Shown in pieces: positions 36,246 to 45,120 of a stretch of DNA of 64,000 bases. The notes beneath the pieces are model-generated. The model was not told where the DNA came from. It ran no database searches and saw only the letters and a program-made list of their open reading frames with translations. The first letter of the stretch is position 1, and every line of letters begins with the position of its first letter. This DNA is from Alistipes sp. GTDB lineage: Bacteria > Bacteroidota > Bacteroidia > Bacteroidales > Rikenellaceae. The position numbers and the translations under genes were made by a program. The DNA lies in the NCBI GenBank assembly GCA_022767745.1, contig JALENN010000002.1, positions 1-64,000 on the forward strand, written 5' to 3'.

Positions 36246-37088
36246 TCAGAGGCGCGTGGCCTGCAGCTCTTCGAGGCGGGTGTCGACGGCAATCTTGTCG
36301 ATGATGGCCTTCACCACGGTGTCCATCTCCGAGCCGTCGCTGTAGTCGGCCTCGCAGACATAGTTCACGCGGTTGTCGCGTATGAGGGTGGTCATCTCGC
36401 TCCGCTTTCTGCGGTCCTCGGGGTTGTAGACCGCTATCGAGTGCCCGCCGTAGTTCTTCACCAGCTTCATGCAGGGGATGTCGGTGGTGCCGTCGCCGAC
36501 GTATATCATGCGCTTGAAGGGCACGGGACGCTTGTCCTCCTCCATGTAGCGGTTGACCATCTGCGTGTCGTAGACCGACTCGACGCCCTTGTTTATCTTG
36601 AATATGAACTGCGTCTTGTTGGTGTAGTTCACCGCCACGGCGGGCCAGTAGGCTATGCCGTCGACGTTGTAGAGGAACGAGCAGGCGTATATGTGCTTGA
36701 ACTCGTGGGCAATGGACGTACCCTCGATGATCTCGAGCAGGCCCGACGAGTTGATGTAGTGCAGCAGCCGCAGCCCGCGCCCGTCGGCATAGCGGTTCAT
36801 GCGCGCGAACCACTCCTCGACGCCCGCATAGTAGCGTATGCTGCGGCCCGACTCCTGGAACGCCTCGCGCCGCAGCGAGAGGCCCTTGCTCTGCGCCTCC
36901 TGTATCATGCGGGCCATGTAGGCGAGCACGGGGTCGGCATCCTGCTTCTCGGCCAGCGAGTTGGCCTCGCTCCAGAACTCCTTGTTGCTCTTGCCCACGG
37001 CGGGGATGAAGTCGTACTCCTGCATGTTGCCCGGGGCCAGCGTGCCGTCGAAATCGTATATCAGGGCCACGGTAGGTTTCTCTTCCAT
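36246..37088 (-). CDS. HAD-superfamily phosphatase
   Basis: This 280-residue cytoplasmic protein has motif I YDFDGTLAPG (Asp nucleophile near residue 12), a mid-region IAHEFKHIYACSF, a Lys near IFKINKG and motif IV IYVGDGTTDIPCMKLVKNYG. It belongs to the HAD phosphatases with a small alpha-helical cap. It dephosphorylates an unknown metabolite. It is the first gene of the long minus-strand run down to folE. I start at ATG 37088; the upstream in-frame ATG at 37199 would add 37 residues rich in Pro and His that do not look like a HAD N-terminus. Confidence 0.85.
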   Translation of the reverse strand: MEEKPTVALIYDFDGTLAPGNMQEYDFIPAVGKSNKEFWSEANSLAEKQDADPVLAYMARMIQEAQSKGLSLRREAFQESGRSIRYYAGVEEWFARMNRYADGRGLRLLHYINSSGLLEIIEGTSIAHEFKHIYACSFLYNVDGIAYWPAVAVNYTNKTQFIFKINKGVESVYDTQMVNRYMEEDKRPVPFKRMIYVGDGTTDIPCMKLVKNYGGHSIAVYNPEDRRKRSEMTTLIRDNRVNYVCEADYSDGSEMDTVVKAIIDKIAVDTRLEELQATRL

Positions 37089-37410
37089 AAAAAGTCTCTC
37101 TTTGCCGTGCGGCGGTGCCGGCACGGGGTGTTTGCGTATGGCGTTGTGTTGGTGTCGGGGGCGTGCGGCCGCCGTGGGCGGCGGCTTTACCTCCTCCAAT
37201 TTACAAAAATAGAAATTTTATAGGGCGTTATGAAATTAATCGTAACTTTTGTTGCCCCGATTTTGCGTCGGGACGGGGCGCGGGCGTGAATCTGCGCATC
37301 CGCATGTGCCGGTGTTAGCGTACGGAGGCAGGCCGCAATTGCAGATTGATGAATTTTGGCGTAACTTGCATCGTCCTAACGGGCAATTCCCTTTGTAAAA
37401 TATCTATCGT
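37089..37410. promoter_or_regulatory. Divergent promoter region between HAD and glycan-cluster genes
   Basis: No gene is seen in these 322 bases. A minus-strand TATTTTTG box lies at 37204-37211 (plus-strand CAAAAATA), about 115 bases before the HAD start. On the plus strand there is only a weak candidate (TTTTGG around 37352 and TAACTTGC just after), too closely spaced for consensus. A regulator may act here for the glycan cluster. Confidence 0.4.
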
Positions 37411-39639
37411 ATGAAAAGGCTTTCGTTGATACTGCTGTCGCTGTGCCTGTCGGTGGCCGGCGTGCAGGCCCGCAAGTGGCTGCCTGCGCCCGATGCCCCG
37501 CGTTCCGAATTCCGCCTGCTGGGGTGTACCTACCGCGGGGCCGACCTCGAGTCGCTCGACCTGCTGTCGGCGGCGGGCGACCACGGCTGGACGGTGGATG
37601 TCGACCGCACGAGCGTCGACGGCGGTGTGAGGTATACGTTCCGCTTTGTCGCGCAGCGGGCGATGGAGAATGCGGGCGTGGCCGTGGCGTTCGACCACGG
37701 CGGGTGGTCGAGCGACAACTATGTGATGATCCCAGCCTCGGTCTACAACGGCAACCGCCAGCGTATCGTCAACCGCGCGTATGCGACGGGGCTCGACGCC
37801 ACCGACTACTTCCGCCGCGACCTGGCCCTCACGTCGAACCCCATACCGCAGCTCTCGCCCGACTTCGGGGCCGAGTCGCTTGTCGAGGTGCTGGTCAACA
37901 ATGCCGCCACGCCGGCCATCGCCTGCCTGGACCGCCGCCGCGGGGTGGGCACGATACTGCTCACCGACCAGGGCATTGTCCGCGACGGCGCGGTGCTCGA
38001 CTACGGCCTTGTCGTCGAGGAGTCGCGCAGCCGCGACATGGCCTCGTTCGTGATCAGCGCGCCGGGCGTGCGGGCGAAGAAACCCGAGTTTATCGGTTTC
38101 AGCGACAGTCCCGACCGCGGCATCACGGTGCAGGCGGGCGACGAGATCACGCTTAGCGTCACGCGGCTGGAGTTCTGTTGCGACGGCGTGCCGGAGCTGC
38201 TGGCGCAGTTCATGCGCTGCCGCAAGTCGCACATCGCGTGCGGCGGGGTGCGCGACCTCATGCCCATGAGCGAGGTGTTCGGCCGCATGGTGAAGAACAT
38301 CGACGAACGCTACCACAAGGGCGCCGACTACGAGTTCTACTGTCCCGAGAATGCCAACTGGATGTCCTACGGCTGGATCGGCGGCCTTATAAACACCTAT
38401 CCGATGCTGGCCTTGGGCGACGACATTCATCTGGAGCGTGTGGCCAACACGTTCGACTTCGCCCTGCCGCGCGCCAAGGGCCGCAGCGGCTACTACTACG
38501 ATACGTTGAACGAGGACGGCAATGTGCTGAACCGCGATGCCGCCCGCAACGTGCAGGGCATAGGCCTCACGCGCAAGAATGCCGACGTGCTCTACTGGAT
38601 GGTCAAGCAGTTCGCGCTGCTCAGGGCGCAGGGACGCGGCGATGCCGTCCGCGCCGAGTGGGAGCGTGACGTGCGCTCGCTGGCCGATGCCTTTGTCGAC
38701 ACGTGGCGCAGGTTCGGCACGTGGGGCAACTACGTGCAGGTCGAGACGGGCGACGTGGCCGTCTACAACACGAGCGGCGGCGCGATGGCCATCGCCGGCC
38801 TGACGCTGGCGGCGGAGTACTTCTCCCATCCCGACTATCTTGCGACGGCGCGCGAGGCGGCCGATTTCTACTACGACGACTTTGCCACGGTGGGCTTCAC
38901 GTCGGGCGGCTGCGGCGACATACTGCAGAACTCCGACTCCGAGACGGCCGTCGCCCTGGCCACGTCGATGATCACGCTCTACGAGGCCACCGGCGAACAG
39001 GTCTATCTGGAGCGGGCACGCGACCTGGCCCATCTGTGCGCCACGTGGGTGGTGTCGTTCCCCTACCGCCTGCCGTCGGATACGCCTCTGGCGAAGCTGG
39101 GGGCTAACCTCACGGGGGCGGTGTGGGCCAGCACGCAGAACAAGCACGGCGCCCCGGGCTTCTGCACGCAGTCGGGCGACGTGCTCTTCAAGCTGTACCG
39201 CATTACGGGCGACGAACTCTATGCCGAACTGTTGAGGGATGTGATCCATGCCCATGCCGAGGGCATACAGCCCAACGGCAAGATCACCGAGCGCCTGACC
39301 TATTGCGACGCCGACAGCCGCGGCTCGCGCGGCGACGGCGGCAAGACGGGCTGGAACGAGACGAACGGCGCCCTGATGGCCCTTGAGATACCGGGCGTCT
39401 ACATCCGCACGGACCTCGGGCGGTGCTATGCCTTCGACCATGTGAAGGCCTCGCTGTTGGAGAAGGGCGGCGCGCTCTATGTCGAGCTGAGCAACCCTAC
39501 CGCATACGATGCCGAGGTGACGCTGCTGGCCGAGGACGGGGCCGCGGCGCGCGAGCCGCTCGGCGACAACGCCTTCCTCGGGTGGCACGACAAGGTGCTG
39601 GTGAAGGCGGGCCGCACGGTGCGCCACAGGCTCGACTGA
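37411..39639 (+). CDS. Secreted protein with alpha/alpha-toroid-like C-terminal part (unknown glycosidase-like family)
   Basis: This 742-residue exported protein (signal peptide MKRLSLILLSLCLSVAGVQA) begins with a beta-sandwich-like part (about 25-270). The rest (about 290-690) is helical with repeated W/Y-rich segments such as WMSYGWIGGLINTYPMLALG, WGNYVQVETGDVAVYNTSGG, GFTSGGCGDILQNSDSE and KTGWNETNGALMALEIPGVY. This looks like a six-hairpin (alpha/alpha) toroid of glycosidases and lyases. I cannot assign a CAZy family. Its place before an alpha-galactosidase-like enzyme, a GH43-type protein and a GH92 mannosidase supports a glycan-degrading role. Confidence 0.55.
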   Translation: MKRLSLILLSLCLSVAGVQARKWLPAPDAPRSEFRLLGCTYRGADLESLDLLSAAGDHGWTVDVDRTSVDGGVRYTFRFVAQRAMENAGVAVAFDHGGWSSDNYVMIPASVYNGNRQRIVNRAYATGLDATDYFRRDLALTSNPIPQLSPDFGAESLVEVLVNNAATPAIACLDRRRGVGTILLTDQGIVRDGAVLDYGLVVEESRSRDMASFVISAPGVRAKKPEFIGFSDSPDRGITVQAGDEITLSVTRLEFCCDGVPELLAQFMRCRKSHIACGGVRDLMPMSEVFGRMVKNIDERYHKGADYEFYCPENANWMSYGWIGGLINTYPMLALGDDIHLERVANTFDFALPRAKGRSGYYYDTLNEDGNVLNRDAARNVQGIGLTRKNADVLYWMVKQFALLRAQGRGDAVRAEWERDVRSLADAFVDTWRRFGTWGNYVQVETGDVAVYNTSGGAMAIAGLTLAAEYFSHPDYLATAREAADFYYDDFATVGFTSGGCGDILQNSDSETAVALATSMITLYEATGEQVYLERARDLAHLCATWVVSFPYRLPSDTPLAKLGANLTGAVWASTQNKHGAPGFCTQSGDVLFKLYRITGDELYAELLRDVIHAHAEGIQPNGKITERLTYCDADSRGSRGDGGKTGWNETNGALMALEIPGVYIRTDLGRCYAFDHVKASLLEKGGALYVELSNPTAYDAEVTLLAEDGAAAREPLGDNAFLGWHDKVLVKAGRTVRHRLD

Positions 39640-39762
39640 CGGCGGTGCCTTGCGGTATGGCCGGCGTGCGGGTCCCGGCCGGTGCGAGCTGCGTAAGCGG
39701 CAGGTATATAACGTGTTATACCTCCGTTTGGGCGGCCCGTTGCCGTCGTTGGCGACGACGGA

Positions 39763-39793
39763 TTGCGATTTAGGATAAAGTTGCCTATTTTTG
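39763..39793 (+). promoter_or_regulatory. Candidate promoter, with upstream hairpin, in the 39640-39947 gap
   Basis: TTGC at 39763-39766 and TATTTTTG at 39786-39793 are 19 bases apart, close to consensus, 155 bases before the ATG at 39948. Just before it, CCGTCGT/ACGACGG (about 39743-39761) forms a hairpin that may end the upstream transcript. No gene is seen in the gap. Confidence 0.5.
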
Positions 39794-39947
39794 TATACCG
39801 ACCTTATGGGAAACTGCCGGCCATAACCCCGGTCATATATCGTTACATCAGGCGCGCACCATGCATGGGCAGGCCCCGTGCGTCGTGCGGCTGCGGGCGT
39901 GTGCGGCAGAGGGATGTCGAGGGATAAACCGAAAAACATATGAAGCT

Positions 39948-42206
39948 ATGAGAGTATTTGTCGTTACCTGCGTGCTGGCCATGCTGTTGTGCGGCTCGGC
40001 CGAAGCCCGTCCGCGGACGTTCAGCACCGATTACTTCAGGATCGATGTCGACGGCCGCGGCTATGTCGTGGGCATGTGGAACCGTGCCGACGGCGGGCGC
40101 AACTTCAGCCCCGCCGACCGTCCGTCGCCGTTGCTGGCGCTCTACGACGAGACGCTGAAACGTTACTATTACCCCCAGCATGCCGAGTACGAGCGTGGCC
40201 GCTACCGTCTGGAGTACTCCAACGGGTCGGTCGCTACGGTGCGGCTCGAGGAGAAGCCGCGCTACATTAAGCTCACGCTCGAGGCGCTGGACAACCGCGA
40301 CGCTATCGGCAGCGTGCAGTGGGGCAACTTCTACACCAACATCGACAACCTCGTGGGCGAGATCATCGGCGTGGCGCGTGACACGTCGGCCGCGGTGAAC
40401 TATGCCATCGGCGTGCTGGCGCTCGACGACAACACCATCGGCGGCGAGGCCCACTACACCTCCGATACGGGGTGGGGCGGCTATATAGTGCATACGCCCG
40501 ATGCCGAGAGCCATCCCCTGCCGCTGACGCTGCACGAGGGCGACCAGTTCACGCTGGGCGGCGACGGCCACAACGACGTGGCCTTCTACAACCGCCGCGA
40601 GTCCTATTTCCGCATGATGTACGGCAACTCGGCCGGTGTCGACGACAACGGCCGCATCAACATACGCTACGTCTCGCGCGACAGGCGCAAGGGACGTATG
40701 ATCTACTCGCCCGAGGGCACCCCCATCTTCGTCAACAACGAACCCAACCATCTGCAGCGTCAGGATGTGCCCGGTGTCGACTACATAGGTTCGTCGATCG
40801 CCCTGTGGGGCGCACCCGACGACAAGGCGCTCATGCACGTCATCCGCGAGGCGGTACTGGCCGAGGGGTTGCCCTATCCCACGGTGCGCGGCCGCTGGGT
40901 GAAGGACCCGACGTCGTTCGAGCCCGACGTGTGGGTGTCGGGCGGCGGCTACGACAGCATAGCATCCTACACGCGGCAGATGGGGCTGCACGGCGTGCAT
41001 GCCTACGACCTCGGGTTCCTGCGTCCCGACCGCGGCAACGGCGGCCTTATCGACGGCCGCAACGGCGAGCGCAAGCCCATACGCATGGCGTCGGGCAACC
41101 TCTCGCACCGCGAGTATGCCGACCTGCTGGCGCGCGACAGCATCATACTGGGGCGCACCACCATAACCAACTCGCTGGCCCCCGGCACGATGGACTGCTC
41201 GCCCGTGCCCTCGGACAGCATCTGCATACAGCACCGCCGCTTCCTCACGGCCCCCGTTTCGGCCGAGGATACGCTCATCTATATCGACGACCCGACGCAC
41301 CTCGAGGAGATCGCCTGCTGGGAGGCCCACGACAAGGAGCTGAACATGGTGCGCATAGGCAAGGAGCTGATACACTACCTCGGTGTCACGACAACGCCGC
41401 CCTACCGCCTGCTCAATGTCACGCGCGGCTACTGGAACACCGTTGCGGCGCCCCATGACGCGGGCGACGCCGTCGACAAGATGCAGGTTACCGTCGGCTG
41501 GGGCTATGCGGGACTCGTCCCCAACCTCGAACTGCAGGACGAGATCGGGCGCTGGTATGCCGCAACGGCACGGCAGTGCGGTCTGGGCATGTACGACCTC
41601 GACGGACAGGAGTTCCTGTTCCACAGCGGCTTTGGCACCTACTCCGTCAAACGTTTCTTCCGCAGCGTCTTCGAGCGTGCGCGCGAGTACGGGTTGCGCG
41701 ATTTGCGCTTCACGGGTGCGACGCTCTCCGAGGGGTCGTGGCACTATCAGAGCGTGTGGAACGTGGGCGGCGGCCTCAATATCTACGACGTCGACAAACG
41801 CGTCTGGGGCAGCACCACGAGCCAGGGCAAGGACCTGCGCGACGTGACGTATGCCAACTTCTTCCCCTCGTCGTTCGGTGTCAACTTCCCCATCGGCGAG
41901 AACTCAACGGCCGAGCAGTACGAGCATATCGAGGCCACGGCCGTGGGCTACGGCGCGACCTATTTCCTGCGCATCAACCAGAACGACGTGGAGAAGTGCC
42001 CGCAGAAGTATGCCATCTTCAAGGTCATCAGGACGTGGGAGCGTGCGCGCCGCGCCGATGCCTTCCCCACGCACATCAAGCGCCTGCTGCAGGACGCGTC
42101 GCTGAGCTGGCGCCTCGAGGAGGGTGCCGACGGCAACAGCTGGACGCTCTATCAGATGGAGGATGGCCGCAAGGTGCGCTCGTATGAGCTGCACGGCAAC
42201 CTTTAA
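39948..42206 (+). CDS. Secreted protein of unrecognised family in the glycan cluster
   Basis: This 752-residue exported protein (signal peptide MRVFVVTCVLAMLLCGSAEA) opens with a beta domain (FSTDYFRIDVDGRGYVVGMW). It continues with a region rich in acidic and aromatic residues that looks like a TIM-barrel hydrolase: DVWVSGGGYDSIASYTRQMG, GVHAYDLGFLRPDRGNGG, GLGMYDLDGQEFLFHSGFGT, RDLRFTGATLSEGSWHYQSV. The Asp of MYDLDGQE and the Glu of TLSEGSW are plausible catalytic acids. I know no named family that fits. It lies 29 bases before the NPCBM enzyme gene, so the two belong to one transcript. The Met at 39948, not the earlier one at 39861, begins the signal peptide. Confidence 0.55.
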   Translation: MRVFVVTCVLAMLLCGSAEARPRTFSTDYFRIDVDGRGYVVGMWNRADGGRNFSPADRPSPLLALYDETLKRYYYPQHAEYERGRYRLEYSNGSVATVRLEEKPRYIKLTLEALDNRDAIGSVQWGNFYTNIDNLVGEIIGVARDTSAAVNYAIGVLALDDNTIGGEAHYTSDTGWGGYIVHTPDAESHPLPLTLHEGDQFTLGGDGHNDVAFYNRRESYFRMMYGNSAGVDDNGRINIRYVSRDRRKGRMIYSPEGTPIFVNNEPNHLQRQDVPGVDYIGSSIALWGAPDDKALMHVIREAVLAEGLPYPTVRGRWVKDPTSFEPDVWVSGGGYDSIASYTRQMGLHGVHAYDLGFLRPDRGNGGLIDGRNGERKPIRMASGNLSHREYADLLARDSIILGRTTITNSLAPGTMDCSPVPSDSICIQHRRFLTAPVSAEDTLIYIDDPTHLEEIACWEAHDKELNMVRIGKELIHYLGVTTTPPYRLLNVTRGYWNTVAAPHDAGDAVDKMQVTVGWGYAGLVPNLELQDEIGRWYAATARQCGLGMYDLDGQEFLFHSGFGTYSVKRFFRSVFERAREYGLRDLRFTGATLSEGSWHYQSVWNVGGGLNIYDVDKRVWGSTTSQGKDLRDVTYANFFPSSFGVNFPIGENSTAEQYEHIEATAVGYGATYFLRINQNDVEKCPQKYAIFKVIRTWERARRADAFPTHIKRLLQDASLSWRLEEGADGNSWTLYQMEDGRKVRSYELHGNL

Positions 42207-42235
42207 CGTAATGTCGTAACGGAAAACAGAAATAT

Positions 42236-45079
42236 ATGGTACCTGTAAGGGATATAGTGGCGGCCGTGCGCCGTCTTTCGGCCGCGGGAGGCTCTTTCGC
42301 GGGGCCGTTGTGCCGTTGTGCGGCGGTGGCGGCGTTCTTTGCTCTCGCCGGCCTTCCCCTGGGGGCTGCGGCGCAGCAGCGGGCGGCGGTGGCCGCGATG
42401 GATATGTCGAAGGTGCGGCAGGAGTACGGCTCGGCCGCGGCGGAGGGCGACGACGTGGTGCTGCATGCCCCGGCGGTGGTCAGGATAGCGCTCGACGGCA
42501 AGGCTGCGGCGTTCCATACGCAGGCCGCCATCCGCCGGACGGCGGTCGGGGCGGATGATCCAGATATCATGGTGCAGCCTCTGGTCGACGGCCGCAAGCT
42601 GCTCTTCCGCCGCGACGGCGACGGCAAGCGGTTTGTCGGGCTCTCGGGCGGCGACGGCACGATGGGCGCGGGGTCGGTGACGGTTACGGTCAGGGCCGAC
42701 GGCAAGACGGTCTTCGAGAGCGGCACGATCCGCGGCGGCGAGACCCCCGTCGGGGTCGATGTCGACCTGTCGGGCGCACGCATGCTGGAGATCGTGCTCG
42801 GCACGACGGAGGACGGTGCGAGCGGCGACATGGTGGTGCTCGCGTCGCCGTGGATCGACTATGGCGGTGAGGCCCCCGCGACGGCCGATGTCGCCGCCAC
42901 GGGCGAGGGCCCGCGACAGGACGAGGCTGCGGTGGAGCGCCTCGAGCGCAAGATCGCTGCGCTGCCCGTGTGGAAGAGCCTGCCCTCGGACCGCACGCCC
43001 TACGACTGGCTGCTCACGCCCGAGCGTTCGGAGGCGGGTATCTACCGCACCCCCGACGGCAAGAGCATCGTTGTGGCCAACGGCATGGTGGCGCGCACGC
43101 TGCGCATATTCCCCAACCTGGCCACGACGCACCTCACCAACCGCATGACGGGCGAGAGTATGCTGCGCGCCGTCAGCGGCGAGGGATTCATCACAATCGA
43201 CGGCCGCAGGTGGTCGGTCGGCGGCCTTGCGGGACAGCCCGAGAGGGCATATCTCAAGCCGGAATGGATCGAGGAGATGACGGCGTTGCCCGACTCGTTC
43301 GTGGTGGAGGACTTCGAGATCGGCGAGATAGGCCCCACGCTCGAGTGGGCGCGCAACCGCTGGGCGCTGAACAAGGAGGATGCCACGGGGCGCGAGATTG
43401 TATTCACGCTGCGCGGCAGCGGCGCGCTGGCGGATGTGACGGTGAAGGTGCATTTCGCCGTATATGACGAGATTCCCGTCATCCGCAAGCGCATGGAGGT
43501 GGTGAACGGCTCGGCCGTGCCGCTTAATGTCGATTCGTTCAACCTCGAGTACCTGGCCTTTGCCGAGCCCGAGTCGCCGAGCGGCGGCGACCCCGACACC
43601 TTCCTGCTGCCCAACATCCACATCGAGAGCGACTACAACTGCAAGGGCAGCTTTACGGAGAAGGAGACCGACATCACCGAGAAGTGGGTCGAGGACCCGG
43701 CCTATACGTCGCAGCGCAACTACCTGATGCAGACGCGCTGCATACTTGACGTCTCGCCTGCGCTGGGACCCGACCAGGCCGTGGCGGCGGGGGAGACCTT
43801 CTCGACGTTCAGCGTCTACGAGATGCCCTTCGACAGCTTCGACCGCGAGCGCAAGGGGCTCTTCACGCGCCGTTTCTACCGTGCGGTGGCTCCGTGGACG
43901 ACGGAGAACCCCATCTTCCTGCACCTCACGTCGAGCAACCCCGAGACCGTGCGCACGGCCGTTGACCAGTGTGCCGAGACGGGCTACGAGATGATCATCC
44001 TCAGCTTCGGCTCGGGTGCCAACGCCGAGGATATCTCGGAGGCCAACACGGCCAAGTTCCGCGAACTGGTCGACTACGCCCGCAGCAAGGGCATCGAGAT
44101 GGGGTGCTACTCGCTTCTGGCGAGCCGCTGGATAAGCGACGAGGTGGACGTTATCAACCCCGCGACGGGACACCGCGGCGGCATGACCTTCGGCAGCTCG
44201 CCCTGCCTGTGCAGCGACTGGGGATACGAGTACTTTGACAAGATACGCACCTTCTTCGAGCGTACGGGCATGCGCTGCTTCGAGCACGACGGCTCTTATC
44301 CGGGCGACGTCTGCGCCTCGACCTCGCACGCGCACCACAAGGGCCTGGCCGACTCGCAGTGGAACCAGTTCCGCAAGATAACCGAGCTGTACCACTGGAT
44401 GCGCGCCGAGGGCATCTACCTTAACGTGCCCGACTTCTACTTCCTGAACGGCTCGACCAAGACCAGCATCGGCTACCGCGAGACCAACTGGTCGCTGCCG
44501 CGCGACCGCCAGCTCATGCACACGCGCCAGCTCAACTACGACTGTACGTGGGAGCGCATCCCGTCGTCGCTGTGGAGCTTCGTGCCGCTGGTGGAGTACC
44601 ACGGCGGAGGGGCTGCGGCGACGCTCGAACCGCTGAGCGAGCACCTGTCGGAGTACCGCACGCTGATGGTGCAGAACTACGGTGCGGGCGTGCAGGCCTG
44701 CTACCGCGGCCCGCGCCTCTACGACACGCCCGAGACGAAGGCGGCCGTGGTCGAGGTGATCGACTGGTACAAGCGTTACCGCGAGATACTCAACAGCGAC
44801 ATAATCCACCTGCGCCGCCCCGACGCGCAGGACTGGGACGGCATCATGCACGTCAACCCGCAGCTGCCGCAGAAGGGCTTCGTGCTGCTGTTCAACCCCC
44901 TGCCGGAGGAGATCACGCGCGAGATCGAGCTGCCTCTCTACTATACGGGCCTCAAGGGCAGTGTCCGCATCCGCGAGCAGGAGGGACGCAGCGTCAGCCG
45001 CCGCCTGACGGAGGCGTGCACGCTGCCCGTGAAGGTTACGATTCCGGCCAACGGATATACGTGGTTCGTCATCGAGTGA
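42236..45079 (+). CDS. NPCBM-containing alpha-galactosidase-like glycoside hydrolase
   Basis: This 947-residue exported protein has an unusually long N-terminus before a hydrophobic segment (AAVAAFFALAGLPLGAAAQQ). An NPCBM carbohydrate-binding domain follows (about 45-205; HAPAVVRIALDGKAAAFHTQ, GADDP, TVFESGTIRGGETPVGVDVD, LEIVLGTTEDG). Then comes a beta domain (about 270-540) and a TIM-barrel resembling clan GH-D enzymes (about 550-850; CAETGYEMIILSFGSG, DYARSKGIEMGCYSL, RCFEHDGSYPGD, YLNVPDFYFLNG). The Asp of FEHDGSYPGD and the Asp of NVPDFYF are candidate catalytic residues. Family placement (GH27/GH36 versus another) is not settled. A start further downstream is possible. Confidence 0.6.
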   Translation: MVPVRDIVAAVRRLSAAGGSFAGPLCRCAAVAAFFALAGLPLGAAAQQRAAVAAMDMSKVRQEYGSAAAEGDDVVLHAPAVVRIALDGKAAAFHTQAAIRRTAVGADDPDIMVQPLVDGRKLLFRRDGDGKRFVGLSGGDGTMGAGSVTVTVRADGKTVFESGTIRGGETPVGVDVDLSGARMLEIVLGTTEDGASGDMVVLASPWIDYGGEAPATADVAATGEGPRQDEAAVERLERKIAALPVWKSLPSDRTPYDWLLTPERSEAGIYRTPDGKSIVVANGMVARTLRIFPNLATTHLTNRMTGESMLRAVSGEGFITIDGRRWSVGGLAGQPERAYLKPEWIEEMTALPDSFVVEDFEIGEIGPTLEWARNRWALNKEDATGREIVFTLRGSGALADVTVKVHFAVYDEIPVIRKRMEVVNGSAVPLNVDSFNLEYLAFAEPESPSGGDPDTFLLPNIHIESDYNCKGSFTEKETDITEKWVEDPAYTSQRNYLMQTRCILDVSPALGPDQAVAAGETFSTFSVYEMPFDSFDRERKGLFTRRFYRAVAPWTTENPIFLHLTSSNPETVRTAVDQCAETGYEMIILSFGSGANAEDISEANTAKFRELVDYARSKGIEMGCYSLLASRWISDEVDVINPATGHRGGMTFGSSPCLCSDWGYEYFDKIRTFFERTGMRCFEHDGSYPGDVCASTSHAHHKGLADSQWNQFRKITELYHWMRAEGIYLNVPDFYFLNGSTKTSIGYRETNWSLPRDRQLMHTRQLNYDCTWERIPSSLWSFVPLVEYHGGGAAATLEPLSEHLSEYRTLMVQNYGAGVQACYRGPRLYDTPETKAAVVEVIDWYKRYREILNSDIIHLRRPDAQDWDGIMHVNPQLPQKGFVLLFNPLPEEITREIELPLYYTGLKGSVRIREQEGRSVSRRLTEACTLPVKVTIPANGYTWFVIE

Positions 45080-45120
45080 CGGCCGCAGGACGGTGGCTGA
45101 AACGATATCAGGTTTAAGGT

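Noticed and set aside
37315..39939. Minus-strand 874-codon frame opposite the 742-residue protein
   Set aside because: Reverse-frame shadow in GC-rich coding DNA; no motif and no signal sequence.
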